From Streptomyces sp. NBC_00483 (GTDB taxonomy: Bacteria > Actinomycetota > Actinomycetes > Streptomycetales > Streptomycetaceae), in contig NZ_CP107880.1 of assembly GCF_036013745.1 (NCBI RefSeq), positions 8,556,001 to 8,620,000 on the forward strand: a stretch of 64,000 nucleotides of DNA, read 5' to 3'. Position 1 is the stretch's first letter. Each line of letters starts with the position of its first letter. Made by a program: the position numbers and the translations under genes. Of the stretch, positions 1 to 8,017 are shown piece by piece. The notes below the pieces were generated by a model. That model did no database searches. It saw nothing but the letters and a program-made list of their open reading frames with translations, and was not told the DNA's origin.

Positions 1-555
1 GACACCCTTCGCGCGAGCGATACCGATCAGCATCGAGACGAACCCGCGCGCGTCCCCCCGACCGTGCACGGTCGGCGCCAGCCGTACCGACGACGAGCGC
101 ACCCCGCGCCCGCCCAGGGCTAGAACGTACGTCTCAACCGGGAGCCGCAGGCCGGTGACGGCATTGGGAACAGCCGGGGTCTCCTCGATCAGCACCTGTC
201 CCGGCGTGCGGCCGATAACCCCCGAGGTGACCACGAAGGGCTTGCCGGTCTGCTCCAACTCCGAACCGATCGCCTCCACAGCATTCAGCTCGACCCGCGC
301 ACGAGCGGCAGAGTCGGTGGTCTCGGAGATGTGCTGGTTGGCGGCGAAGACCACACCGTCCGCCTTCGCCGCGCCGGCGCGCAAGCTGTCCAGGTCCCCG
401 AGGTCACCACGGTGCACCGCGATGCCTGCCCTGGCCAGAGTCGCGGCTGAGGCATCGGAACGGGCGAGACCCACGACCTCGTGGCCGGCTTGCAGCAACT
501 CACTCACGATGGCCGATCCGACGTACCCGGTTGCCCCTGCGACGAAAATACGCAC
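1..555 (-). CDS. NAD(P)-binding SDR/NmrA-like reductase (3' end outside window)
   Basis: The protein starts at a GTG (555) with GGGGA just upstream and stays open to base 1, so only the first 185 residues are present. The N-terminus VRIFVAGATGYVGSAIV is an extended-SDR Rossmann fold with the GATGYVG dinucleotide-binding loop at residues 7-13. It continues with the usual beta-alpha pattern (GHEVVGLAR, then a GDLGD segment). It resembles NmrA/extended-SDR epimerase-like reductases that act in the cytoplasm on small carbonyl substrates; the substrate cannot be read. It is divergent from a LysR regulator (start 699), with a LysR-type operator between them, so it is the likely target of that regulator. 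Confidence 0.85.
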   Translation of the reverse strand, partial: MRIFVAGATGYVGSAIVSELLQAGHEVVGLARSDASAATLARAGIAVHRGDLGDLDSLRAGAAKADGVVFAANQHISETTDSAARARVELNAVEAIGSELEQTGKPFVVTSGVIGRTPGQVLIEETPAVPNAVTGLRLPVETYVLALGGRGVRSSSVRLAPTVHGRGDARGFVSMLIGIARAKGV

Positions 556-664
556 GATGAGAATCCCCCGATGATTTCAAGTGGCCCGCCGCACGGCGCC
601 GGGTTCGTACCTTGACGGTAGAAGCGGCAGGAGCACGGCGTCCAAGACCTGTTCCGCACCACGC

Positions 665-681
665 GATACGGATCAGGTATC
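665..681. promoter_or_regulatory. LysR-type operator (T-N11-A box)
   Basis: GATACGGATCAGGTATC is an interrupted palindrome (GATAC-N7-GTATC) containing a T-N11-A core (T667, A679). It lies in the divergent gap between the SDR (start 555) and the LysR gene (start 699), where LysR proteins normally bind to repress themselves and activate the divergent gene. The assignment is inferred from form and position. Confidence 0.55.
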
Positions 682-698
682 ACGATTACGATGCAGGA

Positions 699-1610
699 GT
701 GCCCACAGCCCACGTACCCCCGGTCGACTTCGACCTTCGCCTGGTGCGGTACTTCACAGTCGTGGCCGAGCACGGCAACTTCCGCCGCGCAGCGGCCGAA
801 CTGCGGCTGGCGCAACCGTCGTTGAGTCGCCAGATCCAGAGCCTCGAAAAGCGGTTGGGCGTCCGCCTGCTCGACCGCACCACCAGGGGCTGCCGCCTCA
901 CCGCGGCCGGACAGGAGTTCCTGCCCCAGGCGGAAGCACTTCTGCGCTCCGCGGAACTGGCCGCGACGACGACCCGCGCCGCAGCGGCATCCGGCGCCGT
1001 CACCATCGGGTACGTGGGCGGACTCATCATCACCCCCGCAGTACGCGAACTGCGCAGCCGCCACCCTCACGCCCAGGTCACCACGCTGCACCTGGACTGG
1101 AGCGATGTCCACACGGCCCTGCTCGACCACCGCGTGGACGCGGTCATCGCCCGAGAGCCGTTCCCGACCGACCGGCTGCGGGTGACGCCCCTGTATCAGG
1201 AGCCCCGGGTGCTCCTGATGCCGACAACGCACCGCCTCGCGGGCAGGGAGTCGGTCACCCTCGACGACTTCGCCGACGAACCCCTCATCCGCTACCCGGA
1301 CCCCGCCTACGACGCCTTCTGGCGCCTCGACCCCCGACCGGACGGACGCCCGGCACCCGACGGCCCGCTGGTCGCGGCGCACGCGGACAAACTCGAATCC
1401 ATCGCCGGCGGCCAGGCCATCGCCCTGGCACCGGCCGCCGACGGGAACAGCACGCCCAGGAACGATCTGACGACCGTTCCCGTCCAAGGAATCGAACCGT
1501 GCGACGTGGTGATCGCCACCCGCACCCGCGAGCGCAACCGCCTGGTGCCGGCCTTCCTCGAAACAGCCCGATCGCATCTCACCGGTCGCGACATACCCCG
1601 AAGGGCGTAG
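699..1610 (+). CDS. LysR family transcriptional regulator
   Basis: A 303-aa LysR-type regulator. The winged HTH covers about residues 10-68 (LVRYFTVVAEHGNFRRAAAE, then QPSLSRQIQSLEKRLGVRLL). A periplasmic-binding-like effector domain follows, beginning near GAVTIGYVGG. GTG 699 is chosen although an open frame extends to 612, because the earlier start would put the operator at 665-681 inside the gene and the extra residues do not look like LysR protein. It is divergent from the SDR gene and probably controls it. The effector is unknown. Confidence 0.85.
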   Translation: MPTAHVPPVDFDLRLVRYFTVVAEHGNFRRAAAELRLAQPSLSRQIQSLEKRLGVRLLDRTTRGCRLTAAGQEFLPQAEALLRSAELAATTTRAAAASGAVTIGYVGGLIITPAVRELRSRHPHAQVTTLHLDWSDVHTALLDHRVDAVIAREPFPTDRLRVTPLYQEPRVLLMPTTHRLAGRESVTLDDFADEPLIRYPDPAYDAFWRLDPRPDGRPAPDGPLVAAHADKLESIAGGQAIALAPAADGNSTPRNDLTTVPVQGIEPCDVVIATRTRERNRLVPAFLETARSHLTGRDIPRRA

Positions 1611-2019
1611 CTCCTTTCAAGGGGCGGCCCTACCTGCGTGAACTGCGGCTTGGCGCGTGACCGGGTGATCGAGCCGGGTCCCCAGGAGGGCATCGCCGCG
1701 ATCCTTGGCTTCCAGGCAGTCGATCTTGGCCCGGCCCCCAGCGTGACTTGCCGGTTTCGAAACGATCTATGCGGTGCTCGGCCCGGCCGGTCAGGCAAAT
1801 GCCCAGCTCAGCCTGTCCCTTGAAGGAGCTGCACCCATCGATGGTTGTCTCGCCGGCACCGGATTCAGCCTTACCCACCACCCGACAACACCCCGAAAAG
1901 GTCAATAACCGCGGGCCTCACGGCCCGAGCGGCAACAGGGACAGGGGATGACAAGGGACAGGGGATGACAGTGGTCCGGGGAGAGGACCGAGCCAGGCAG
2001 CAGGGTGGGTGAGGGTGTG
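1611..2019. other. Intergenic region without a supported gene
   Basis: About 400 bp between the LysR gene and the leftward lipoprotein gene. Short open frames on both strands show no recognisable motif or good ribosome binding site. The only clear structure is an exact tandem repeat at 1937-1970. Confidence 0.5.
1937..1970. repeat. 17-bp exact tandem duplication
   Basis: The unit agggacaggggatgaca occurs twice back to back (1937-1953 and 1954-1970) with no mismatch. This is typical of recent replication slippage. No function is assigned. Confidence 0.8.
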
Positions 2020-2445
2020 TCAGTCGTGCTTCCGGTCATCGACTTGCTTGAAACGGCACCCGATGCTGTTGTCCGGGTCGTCTCCTGGGGTCTGCAGGAG
2101 GATCAACCGGTCATCCCCCTGCAACAGGGTCAACGATTCCCGGGCTTTGTCCGTCTCCACCTCGACATACTGCTTGCCGTCCACTGTCTCCAGCGTCCAG
2201 CTCCCCTGGCCGTCCTCTCTGCCGGTGATGCGGGATTCACTCACGCTGTAGCCCGTCGCCCAGTGTTTCCACCGGGCCGAACCGCTCTTCTCCAACACGA
2301 GAGAGGAATCGCACGACCCGTCGGCATGCCAATGGCCCACGAGGTCGGAGCGGTTGACGTCTTCTGCTTCGGGCTCCGGGGAGCATCCGGCGACAAGGCC
2401 AGCGGCGAGGCAGAGGAGGATCGTGGCTGCCAAACGATGTTGCAT
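2020..2445 (-). CDS. Small putative lipoprotein
   Basis: A 141-aa protein starting at ATG 2445. The N-terminus is a lipoprotein signal: Met-Gln-His-Arg, a hydrophobic core and the lipobox LVAGC, giving a lipidated Cys21. The mature part is acidic and predicted beta-rich (GHWHADGSCDSSLVLEKSG, later GSWTLETVDGKQYVEVETD), which suggests a small lipocalin-like or META-like beta domain facing the cell exterior. No family is firmly recognised. It stands alone on the minus strand. Confidence 0.75.
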   Translation of the reverse strand: MQHRLAATILLCLAAGLVAGCSPEPEAEDVNRSDLVGHWHADGSCDSSLVLEKSGSARWKHWATGYSVSESRITGREDGQGSWTLETVDGKQYVEVETDKARESLTLLQGDDRLILLQTPGDDPDNSIGCRFKQVDDRKHD

Positions 2446-2589
2446 TCATGCCCCCCGGCTTCATGTCTGCGGCAGACGATATACCTCGGCCAGAGGCGCC
2501 CTGACCTGCCCCATGTCCTGGGTTCCAGTTCTGGTGGCCAACTGACGGCCCTTCACGGAAGGCCGACAGTCATGCCTCGTCCCTGTCCT

Positions 2590-2912
2590 CCGGAGTTCCG
2601 GGCACGTGCCATCTCGCACTGGTCCGCGCTGGCAAGCAGGCCAAGCTGGCCGACTTCCTGGTCGCCGAGGGGATGGTCGACGACATCAGCCACGAGGGCC
2701 TGCGGGTCCTGCTCCGAAGGAGGGCGTCTCCTTTCAACGCGTGAAGACCTGGAAGGCCTCCCGAGACCCTGAGTACGCGGCGAAGAAGGCCCGGGTCGAG
2801 CACATCTATGTGATCGTCGACGGCGAGGTCATACCCGAGCCAGATGAGGCCGGGGTCGCCTTCTGCCTGGACGAGTTCGGCCCGATCAACCTCCAGCCCG
2901 ACCCAGTCCGGC
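2590..2912 (+). pseudogene. IS630-family transposase remnant
   Basis: Two adjoining frames carry pieces of an IS630-type transposase: first a helix-turn-helix part (KLADFLVAEGMVDDISHEGL), then, after a frameshift near 2712, VSFQRVKTWKASRDPEYAAK and the catalytic segment CLDEFGPINLQP with its DE motif. The N-terminus and the distal DDE region are missing, so it cannot be active. Similarity stops near 2912, where a different sequence is joined. Confidence 0.75.
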
Positions 2913-2924
2913 GAGCCGCCGTAA

Positions 2925-3047
2925 TTCACACGCCCCGTCCTGGCCCCCACTCCCCAGGTCACCGCGGTCACGGCCGTCGAAGATCTGGACGAGCTGATGG
3001 ACAGTGCCAAGTGCTCGTGCAACGCGGGGGACGACAACCCGCACTGA
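2925..3047 (+). pseudogene. 5'-truncated RiPP-precursor-like peptide (Cys-rich acidic tail)
   Basis: After an in-frame stop at 2922 there are 40 codons ending in VEDLDELMDSAKCSCNAGD-DNPH and a stop at 3045-3047. An acidic leader-like part with LDELMD, followed by a short Cys/Ser core, resembles precursors of ribosomally made modified peptides. No ATG, GTG or TTG lies in frame before Met at 2997 (CTG 2940 is possible), and the 5' side abuts the IS630 remnant, so the leader was probably cut off by a rearrangement. I cannot name a RiPP class. A GNAT gene starts 96 bp downstream. Confidence 0.4.
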
Positions 3048-3142
3048 CCTGGTCAGCGCGTGAACCGGTCGTGAGCGAACAGGCCCTGACGGGAAGCTTG
3101 TTAGGGCCTGCGACACGTGTGCCCGCTGAGTAGCGTGCAGGC

Positions 3143-4015
3143 ATGCATTTCGACTGGGGCCGGATTGACTCCGTGATGCCTGTCCCGTATGTGCCGACAC
3201 TGGGCCCCGTACGACCGCAGGACCCGATCCCCGACCTCTTCGAGGCCGTCGTCGAGGCCGCCGGGACCGGCCGGTTCCTCCCCTATGACAAGGACCGCCG
3301 CTGGTCCGAGACCAAGGCCGAACGCCTCCTGGTCGACGACATCGAGCACACCGCGCACCACACCCTGATCCCCACGCTCCTGGAGCGCGGCACAGGCACG
3401 GTGAAGGTTCACGTCTACGGGACCGGGGACAGCAGCCTGTCCGCCGGCGCCGACCTCGCGGGCAGGCTCGCCCCCGTCCACGGTGCGGGCAAGGCCCGCG
3501 TGGTCTGGTTCCGCGGCCCCGACGAGCCCGAGAACCGCGCCCACAGTGGCGCCACTCGGGTGCAGCTCAAGGACTTCACCGGTGGCCCCGGTGCGGCACC
3601 CCAAGTGCCTGTGCGGGACTCCAAGGAGTTGATCGACGAGGCCGGATTCGACGTGTTCGCCGAGGAAATGGCGGCGGACGGCTTCGCGTTCCTCTACGAG
3701 CAGATGCGGGCCGGCGCGGTCGGCCCGGTCCTCACCGTGCTGCACGACGGCCGCGTGGCCGGGGCCATCGGTCCGATGGAGACCATGACCGACGCGACGG
3801 GCGCGCTGCGGCTACTGCCGCAGTACTTCGGTGTCCTGCCGCAGTACCGCGGCACTGGCTACGGCCGGGCCTTGTGGCGGGCCGCGATGCAGTGGGGGCA
3901 CCAACAGGGCGCCGAATACCAGCTGTTGCAGACCGAGGTGGGCGGCGCGTCCGACCGGCTGTGCATCACCGAGGGCCTGCAGTCCCTCGGCTTCGTCTAC
4001 CAGATGCCCGTGTGA
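3143..4015 (+). CDS. GNAT family N-acetyltransferase
   Basis: A 290-aa protein. The C-terminal 130 residues are a GNAT fold: VLTVLHDGRVAGAIGPMETM is the central beta hairpin, and QYRGTGYGRALWRAAMQWG is the acetyl-CoA pyrophosphate loop (Q/R-x-x-G-x-G/A). The N-terminal half (about 150 residues) is not GNAT-like and is unassigned, so the protein is longer than a simple acetyltransferase. ATG 3143 is used; another ATG lies at 3173. The gene follows the truncated RiPP-like peptide, so a peptide substrate is conceivable but unproven. Confidence 0.75.
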   Translation: MHFDWGRIDSVMPVPYVPTLGPVRPQDPIPDLFEAVVEAAGTGRFLPYDKDRRWSETKAERLLVDDIEHTAHHTLIPTLLERGTGTVKVHVYGTGDSSLSAGADLAGRLAPVHGAGKARVVWFRGPDEPENRAHSGATRVQLKDFTGGPGAAPQVPVRDSKELIDEAGFDVFAEEMAADGFAFLYEQMRAGAVGPVLTVLHDGRVAGAIGPMETMTDATGALRLLPQYFGVLPQYRGTGYGRALWRAAMQWGHQQGAEYQLLQTEVGGASDRLCITEGLQSLGFVYQMPV

Positions 4016-4212
4016 GCTGTGCTGGTCCGGCAACGGGCCAGCGCAACGGACCTGCTGAGCGACGGCCGGTGCCGCCGAACGAACCGTGGGATCCCTGGTC
4101 GCGGCCCAACAACCCCGTCCTCAAAGCTCTTGTACGAGGGCGGTTCCGCTCTTGTCCGGCACGACGGTGTGGTGGTCGCGTTCCATTCGCGATCAGCCAG
4201 AGGGGCCTGCTC

Positions 4213-4368
4213 ATGGCGCCACTTGCACTCAGCACACTCATGCTCTGTACCGCGTTCGCCGGGGCCGGACCGTATGCCCTGGCCGATGTGCGGCTGTGCT
4301 TCACGGCGGGCAGCGGCCGCCATCGCAGGGGCGGCGCCCGCCATGCCGCGCGGGGAGTCCGGCGATGA
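4213..4368 (+). CDS. Possible 51-aa small hydrophobic protein coupled to the next gene
   Basis: A short frame starts at ATG 4213 with GAGGGG upstream. It has a hydrophobic stretch (LALSTLMLCTAFAGAGPYAL) and a strongly basic tail. Its TGA (4366-4368) overlaps the ATG of the ATPase gene at 4365 as ATGA, suggesting translational coupling. No homologue is recognised, and this could be a chance frame. Confidence 0.35.
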   Translation: MAPLALSTLMLCTAFAGAGPYALADVRLCFTAGSGRHRRGGARHAARGVRR

Positions 4369-4922
4369 ACGACAAGCCGCCGCTGCCGCGCCGCGTGGGG
4401 AGCCGACCGGTGACCGTATGCCAGTGGACCGACCGCACCGCCGACGCCGCCGCGCTTGCCCGGAGCGCGCTGCGGCAGATGCTGGTGCCGCTGCACTTCG
4501 GTGAGGAGCAGGTCGACGATGTCGTGCTCGCCGTCTCCGAACTCGTCGCCAACGCCACCGAACACGCGCCGGGCCCTTACGTGTTGCGGCTGCGCCGCAC
4601 CGGAACCGAGTACGTCTGCGAGGTCGAGGACACCGACCCGCACGCCCCGAAGGTGCCGGGCTTTCCCGCTGCCGTGCCTTTCGAGCCCGGGGCCGACGCG
4701 CGGGGCGGTGGTCTCGATGCGCTGCTGGCGGTGCTCGGCGAACGCGGGCGAGGACTGCACATCGTCGATGAACTGACCTGCGGGGCCTGGGGCTTCACCG
4801 TGCGGGAAGGGGTGAAGGTGGCGTGGATGGCTTTCCCCTGCCCGGCGCCGCGCATCCGGTGGGGATGTCCGCGGGGCGAGGTGCGTGACGGGGGTTCGTT
4901 GCGGGGTGACGATCCGGCGTGA
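4365..4922 (+). CDS. ATP-binding anti-sigma-type regulator (HATPase_c_2)
   Basis: A 185-aa single-domain GHKL ATPase of the RsbW/SpoIIAB-like kind that is abundant in Streptomyces. The N-box helix is VVLAVSELVANATEHAPGPY (E-x3-N-x2-EHA). The G1 part, CEVEDTDP, carries the ATP-contacting Asp, and GRGLHIVDELT is the G2-like lid. Such proteins bind or phosphorylate anti-anti-sigma factors in the cytoplasm; no partner gene is adjacent. The start at ATG 4365 has GGGGAG at 4352-4356. The loop between the G1 and G2 boxes, near GADARGGGLDALLAVLGERG, is longer than usual. Confidence 0.85.
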   Translation: MNDKPPLPRRVGSRPVTVCQWTDRTADAAALARSALRQMLVPLHFGEEQVDDVVLAVSELVANATEHAPGPYVLRLRRTGTEYVCEVEDTDPHAPKVPGFPAAVPFEPGADARGGGLDALLAVLGERGRGLHIVDELTCGAWGFTVREGVKVAWMAFPCPAPRIRWGCPRGEVRDGGSLRGDDPA

Positions 4923-5118
4923 CACTGGGGAAGGGCCAGGGGCGGGCTTCCGGTTATGGGCGGAATGTGTTGTCCCGCCTTCAATGATCTGGTCTCCGTC
5001 TCAGATGAGTTGGTCTGATTCGCCTGCGGGCGCAGGTGATCCGGTCGCTGATGGCAGCCGCTCGAAGCGCCGGAAAACCGGTGGAGGCGTCGGAGTATGA
5101 GTCCGTACCGTCCGTGGG

Positions 5119-6027
5119 ATGACCTATCTGAGCCCCCTGGGATATCTGCTGGGCGTCGAGGGTGCTGCTCTGCTGCGTGGGATCAGGGAGGGGAGGGCAG
5201 ACCGGGCGTTCGTCGAGGCCCGGATCGCCGAGATCCGCACGCTGCTGGAGGTGCCCGCCCTTGCGCAGGCCGAGGGAGTCACGGCGAGTGAGGGAACGAT
5301 CAGCGCAGCCGACGTCTACCAGGAGTGGGCGCCGCACTATGACGCTCCCGGCAACCAGATGATCGACGTCGAGCAGCCCGTTGTCCGGCGCATCCTGGAC
5401 GGCCTGCCCGTCGGCACGGCGTTGGACGCGGCCTGCGGGACCGGCCGCCACACCGTCTACCTGCATGAACTCGGCCACGACGTGATCGGTGTCGACGCCT
5501 CACCCGAAATGCTCGCCCAGGCCCGCAACAGCCTGCCAGATGTGGACTTTCACGAGGCCGAGCTGCACCAGCTGCCGCTTCCCGACAACGCGGTCGACAC
5601 GGTCGTCTGCGCGCTCGCCCTGACTCACGTCCCCGATCTGGCCGCCGTGCTGGCCGAGTTCGCGCGCGTTCTGCGCCCTGGCGGGAACCTTGTGATCTCG
5701 GATGCCCACCTGCTGGTGTCCTACCTCCGGCCGACCCTGGCCCGCCGTCCCGGCCCGGACGGCCGCCCGTCCCTCCTCACCGAGTACCACCGCCCGCTCA
5801 GCACCTATCTCGCCGCAGCCCTCCCACTGGGCTTCCAGGTCCGGCACTGCGAGGAACCCCGCCGCCCGCGCCACTCCCTGGACTCCGACACCGCCCCGGA
5901 CCCACTCCCGACCTACATGTCCTGGGACCTGTTGCACTGGTGCTCGGACGCGTCGGCCGCGGCCTTGGACGATTCCCCGATCGTGGTCATCTGGCACTTC
6001 CAACTCGACAACAACGGGAAGAGCTGA
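5119..6027 (+). CDS. SAM-dependent class I methyltransferase
   Basis: A 302-aa protein. The Rossmann-type SAM fold begins near residue 95: motif I is ALDAACGTGRHTVYL, followed by VIGVDASPEMLAQAR (acidic SAM-ribose contact), the post-I segment NAVDTVVCALALTHVPDLAA, and motif III VLRPGGNLVISD. This is the UbiE/Methyltransf_11 type. About 90 N-terminal residues form an extra helical extension. The substrate is unknown. The gene stands alone and is followed at once by a tandem repeat and a transposon fragment. Confidence 0.88.
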   Translation: MTYLSPLGYLLGVEGAALLRGIREGRADRAFVEARIAEIRTLLEVPALAQAEGVTASEGTISAADVYQEWAPHYDAPGNQMIDVEQPVVRRILDGLPVGTALDAACGTGRHTVYLHELGHDVIGVDASPEMLAQARNSLPDVDFHEAELHQLPLPDNAVDTVVCALALTHVPDLAAVLAEFARVLRPGGNLVISDAHLLVSYLRPTLARRPGPDGRPSLLTEYHRPLSTYLAAALPLGFQVRHCEEPRRPRHSLDSDTAPDPLPTYMSWDLLHWCSDASAAALDDSPIVVIWHFQLDNNGKS

Positions 6028-6034
6028 GCTCGTT

Positions 6035-6100
6035 CGAAACAGCAGAGGCGGACCAGCGAAACAGCAGAGCCGGACCAGCGAAACAGCAGAGCCGGACCAG
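6035..6100. repeat. Three abutting 22-bp repeats, possible TnsB-type end sites
   Basis: Three head-to-tail 22-bp units lie at 6035-6056, 6057-6078 and 6079-6100. Units 2 and 3 are identical, and unit 1 differs at one base. Each begins cgaaacagcagag and ends ggaccag. They start 8 bp after the methyltransferase stop and lie about 60 bp before a TnsA-like remnant. Tn7-type transposon ends carry arrays of TnsB-binding sites of about 22 bp next to tnsA, so this may be a decayed Tn7-like end. Simple slippage is the alternative. Confidence 0.7.
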
Positions 6101-6159
6101 ATCAGCTGAGACAGCGTCCGCCACCATCCAGCCGGCACCAACATCATCCGAGATTGCTG

Positions 6160-6279
6160 GCATCCCCCTGAAAGCGCGGGTGTTGGGCAAAGTCCGCAGG
6201 TGCATCCCCGACTACCTGCTGCTGACGGGGGAGGGCCCGCTGCTTGTCGATGTGAAGCCGAGGCGTCGGACGGGGCCCC
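6160..6279 (+). pseudogene. TnsA-like transposase endonuclease remnant
   Basis: About 35 codons carry the TnsA core VRRCIPDYLLLTGEGPLLVD followed by VKPR. This is the beta hairpin holding the catalytic PDY...VDVK endonuclease motif of heteromeric transposases. Nothing before or after matches the rest of TnsA, and the leftward aldehyde dehydrogenase gene ends at 6309. It is a short dead fragment. Confidence 0.6.
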
Positions 6280-6308
6280 GGCTTTCGGGCACGCCGTTGT
6301 ACGTGGGA

Positions 6309-7631
6309 TCAGCTGAGCGGCTTCTCCAGTACTGCCTTGCGGTGGCTGAACGTCTCGATCGAGTAGCGGCCGTGGTAACTGCCCATGCCGCTCTCGCCGA
6401 CCCCGCCGAACGGGAGGTCGGAGACGGTCAGATGGGCGAGCGGCAGACCGAAGCCCAGGCCGCCGGACGAGGTCTCGGCTGCGAGCCGCTGCCGAGTGGT
6501 GTCCGAGTCGGTGAAGACGTACAGGGCGAGCGGCTTGTCGCGGTCGTTGATGAAGTCGATGGCCGTGCCGAGGTCCGTCGTCGTGACGATCGGGAGGATC
6601 GGGCCGAAGATCTCCTCCGCCATGACGGGCGACTTGGGGTCGACGTCGGTCAGGACCGTCGGCGCGATGTACTTGACGGTGCGGTCGCTGTCGCCGCCGG
6701 TGACCGTACGGCCCGAGTCGAGCAGCGCGCTGAGCCGGTCGAAGTGCCGCTCGTTGATGATCCGTCCGAACTCGGTGGACGTCTTCGGATCGGCGCCGAA
6801 GACCGCCTCGACGGCCCGGGTGAGCGCGGGCTCCAGCGCGCGGGCGGTCTCGGGGTCGGTCAGGACGTAGTCGGGTGCGACGCAAGTCTGCCCGGCGTTG
6901 AGGAACTTGCCGCGGACCAGGCGGTCGGCGACGACGCCCAGGTCGGTGCCGCGGTCGACGAACGCCGGGGACTTGCCGCCCAGTTCGAGGGCTACGGGGG
7001 TGAGGTGTTCCGCGGCGGCGCGCATCACGATGCGGCCCACCGCGCCGTTGCCGGTGTAGAAGATGTGGTCGAAGCGCTCGGCCAGCAGGGCGGTGGTCTC
7101 GGGGATGGCGCCTTCGACGACGGCGACCGCGTCGGTGTCGAGGTACTGCGGCAGCAGCCTGGCAAGAACCGTGGACGTGGCGGGGGCCAGTTCGCTGGGC
7201 TTGGCGACCACCGCGTTGCCTGCGGCGAGTGCGCCGAGGAGCGGGGTGAGCAGGAGCTGCACCGGATAGTTCCAGGGGGCGATGACCAGGACGACGCCGA
7301 GAGGGTCGTACTGCGTCCAGGCCGTCGCGTCGTCGCCGAGGTGCTGCGGGACCGGGGCGGGTTCGGGGCGCAGCCAGGCGTCGAGGTGGTCGAGCGTGTG
7401 GTCGATCTCGCGCACGGTGAAGTCGATCTCCGTGCGGAAGGCCTCGGTGGAGCTTTTGCCGAGGTCCGCGTGGAGGGCGGCGGCGATGTCCTGGCCGTGC
7501 GTGGTGAGCAGCTCGCGCAGTCGGTGCAGCTGGGTCGTACGCCAGGCGACGGGCTTGGTGCGACCCGAGTGGAAGGTCGCTCGCAGCCGGGAGACGACGT
7601 CTGCGGGCTGTTCGGGGGTGGAGTGGTTCAC
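6309..7631 (-). CDS. Aldehyde dehydrogenase, class 3-like
   Basis: A 440-aa NAD(P)-dependent aldehyde dehydrogenase. Seen in order: the Asn-containing active-site segment VLVIAPWNYPVQLLLTPL, KPSELAPATS, the coenzyme loop FYTGNGAVGRIV, the catalytic Glu motif LELGGKSPAF, and the catalytic Cys in LNAGQTCVAPDYV. The length fits the short class 3 family. GTG 7631 is chosen because residues encoded upstream are not conserved-looking and this start gives the normal length; a weak GAGG precedes it. It is the distal gene of a leftward catabolic group with the CoA-transferase and the decarboxylase-like remnant, suggesting aldehyde to acid (or acyl) conversion. Confidence 0.9.
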   Translation of the reverse strand: MNHSTPEQPADVVSRLRATFHSGRTKPVAWRTTQLHRLRELLTTHGQDIAAALHADLGKSSTEAFRTEIDFTVREIDHTLDHLDAWLRPEPAPVPQHLGDDATAWTQYDPLGVVLVIAPWNYPVQLLLTPLLGALAAGNAVVAKPSELAPATSTVLARLLPQYLDTDAVAVVEGAIPETTALLAERFDHIFYTGNGAVGRIVMRAAAEHLTPVALELGGKSPAFVDRGTDLGVVADRLVRGKFLNAGQTCVAPDYVLTDPETARALEPALTRAVEAVFGADPKTSTEFGRIINERHFDRLSALLDSGRTVTGGDSDRTVKYIAPTVLTDVDPKSPVMAEEIFGPILPIVTTTDLGTAIDFINDRDKPLALYVFTDSDTTRQRLAAETSSGGLGFGLPLAHLTVSDLPFGGVGESGMGSYHGRYSIETFSHRKAVLEKPLS

Positions 7632-8017
7632 GGTGCCTCGCTGGTCGGGCGCGGACGGGTGGGGCGGCCGCGCGACGTACTCGGTAGCTGGACGTACAGC
7701 CGCACGTGCGACTGGATGTATATGCCAACCTTTCAAGTGTCTCAATAAATTCCGGAAATTCCGGGCGAACAGAGGCACTCTCCGTGAGGTTGGGAGTGGG
7801 GTCCAAGCGCCACGCGAAGATCTACGAAGCCGAAGCCGAGTGATCCCTCTGAACCAACTGTGTGGCAGGCGGATCTGGGGCGCACCCGCGCGGGCTCGAC
7901 GACTCGGGTCAACGGTTCCGTGCGGACGTTGATACGAGAGCCGGCGAGCCCGGGAACGCCGAGCCCTGCTGACCGATGCCGCCGGTCCACGATCCGGTCC
8001 AGCACGGCCGTCGGTGC
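7632..8017. other. Intergenic region with a 9-bp tandem repeat
   Basis: 386 bp between the CoA-transferase and aldehyde dehydrogenase genes. AT-rich DNA around 7735-7770 contains two abutting exact copies of aaattccgg (7747-7764) with an embedded TTCCGGAA palindrome, plausible as a regulatory site for the dehydrogenase. No gene is supported here. Confidence 0.5.
7747..7764. repeat. Tandem aaattccgg repeat, possible operator
   Basis: Two perfect 9-bp copies (7747-7755, 7756-7764) lie about 120 bp upstream of the aldehyde dehydrogenase start in an AT-rich island. The position suits a promoter or operator; the binding protein is unknown. Confidence 0.45.

Noticed and set aside
5500..7806. 768-codon open frame antisense to the methyltransferase and aldehyde dehydrogenase
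   Set aside because: Arg/Pro-rich shadow of well-supported genes, with no domain.
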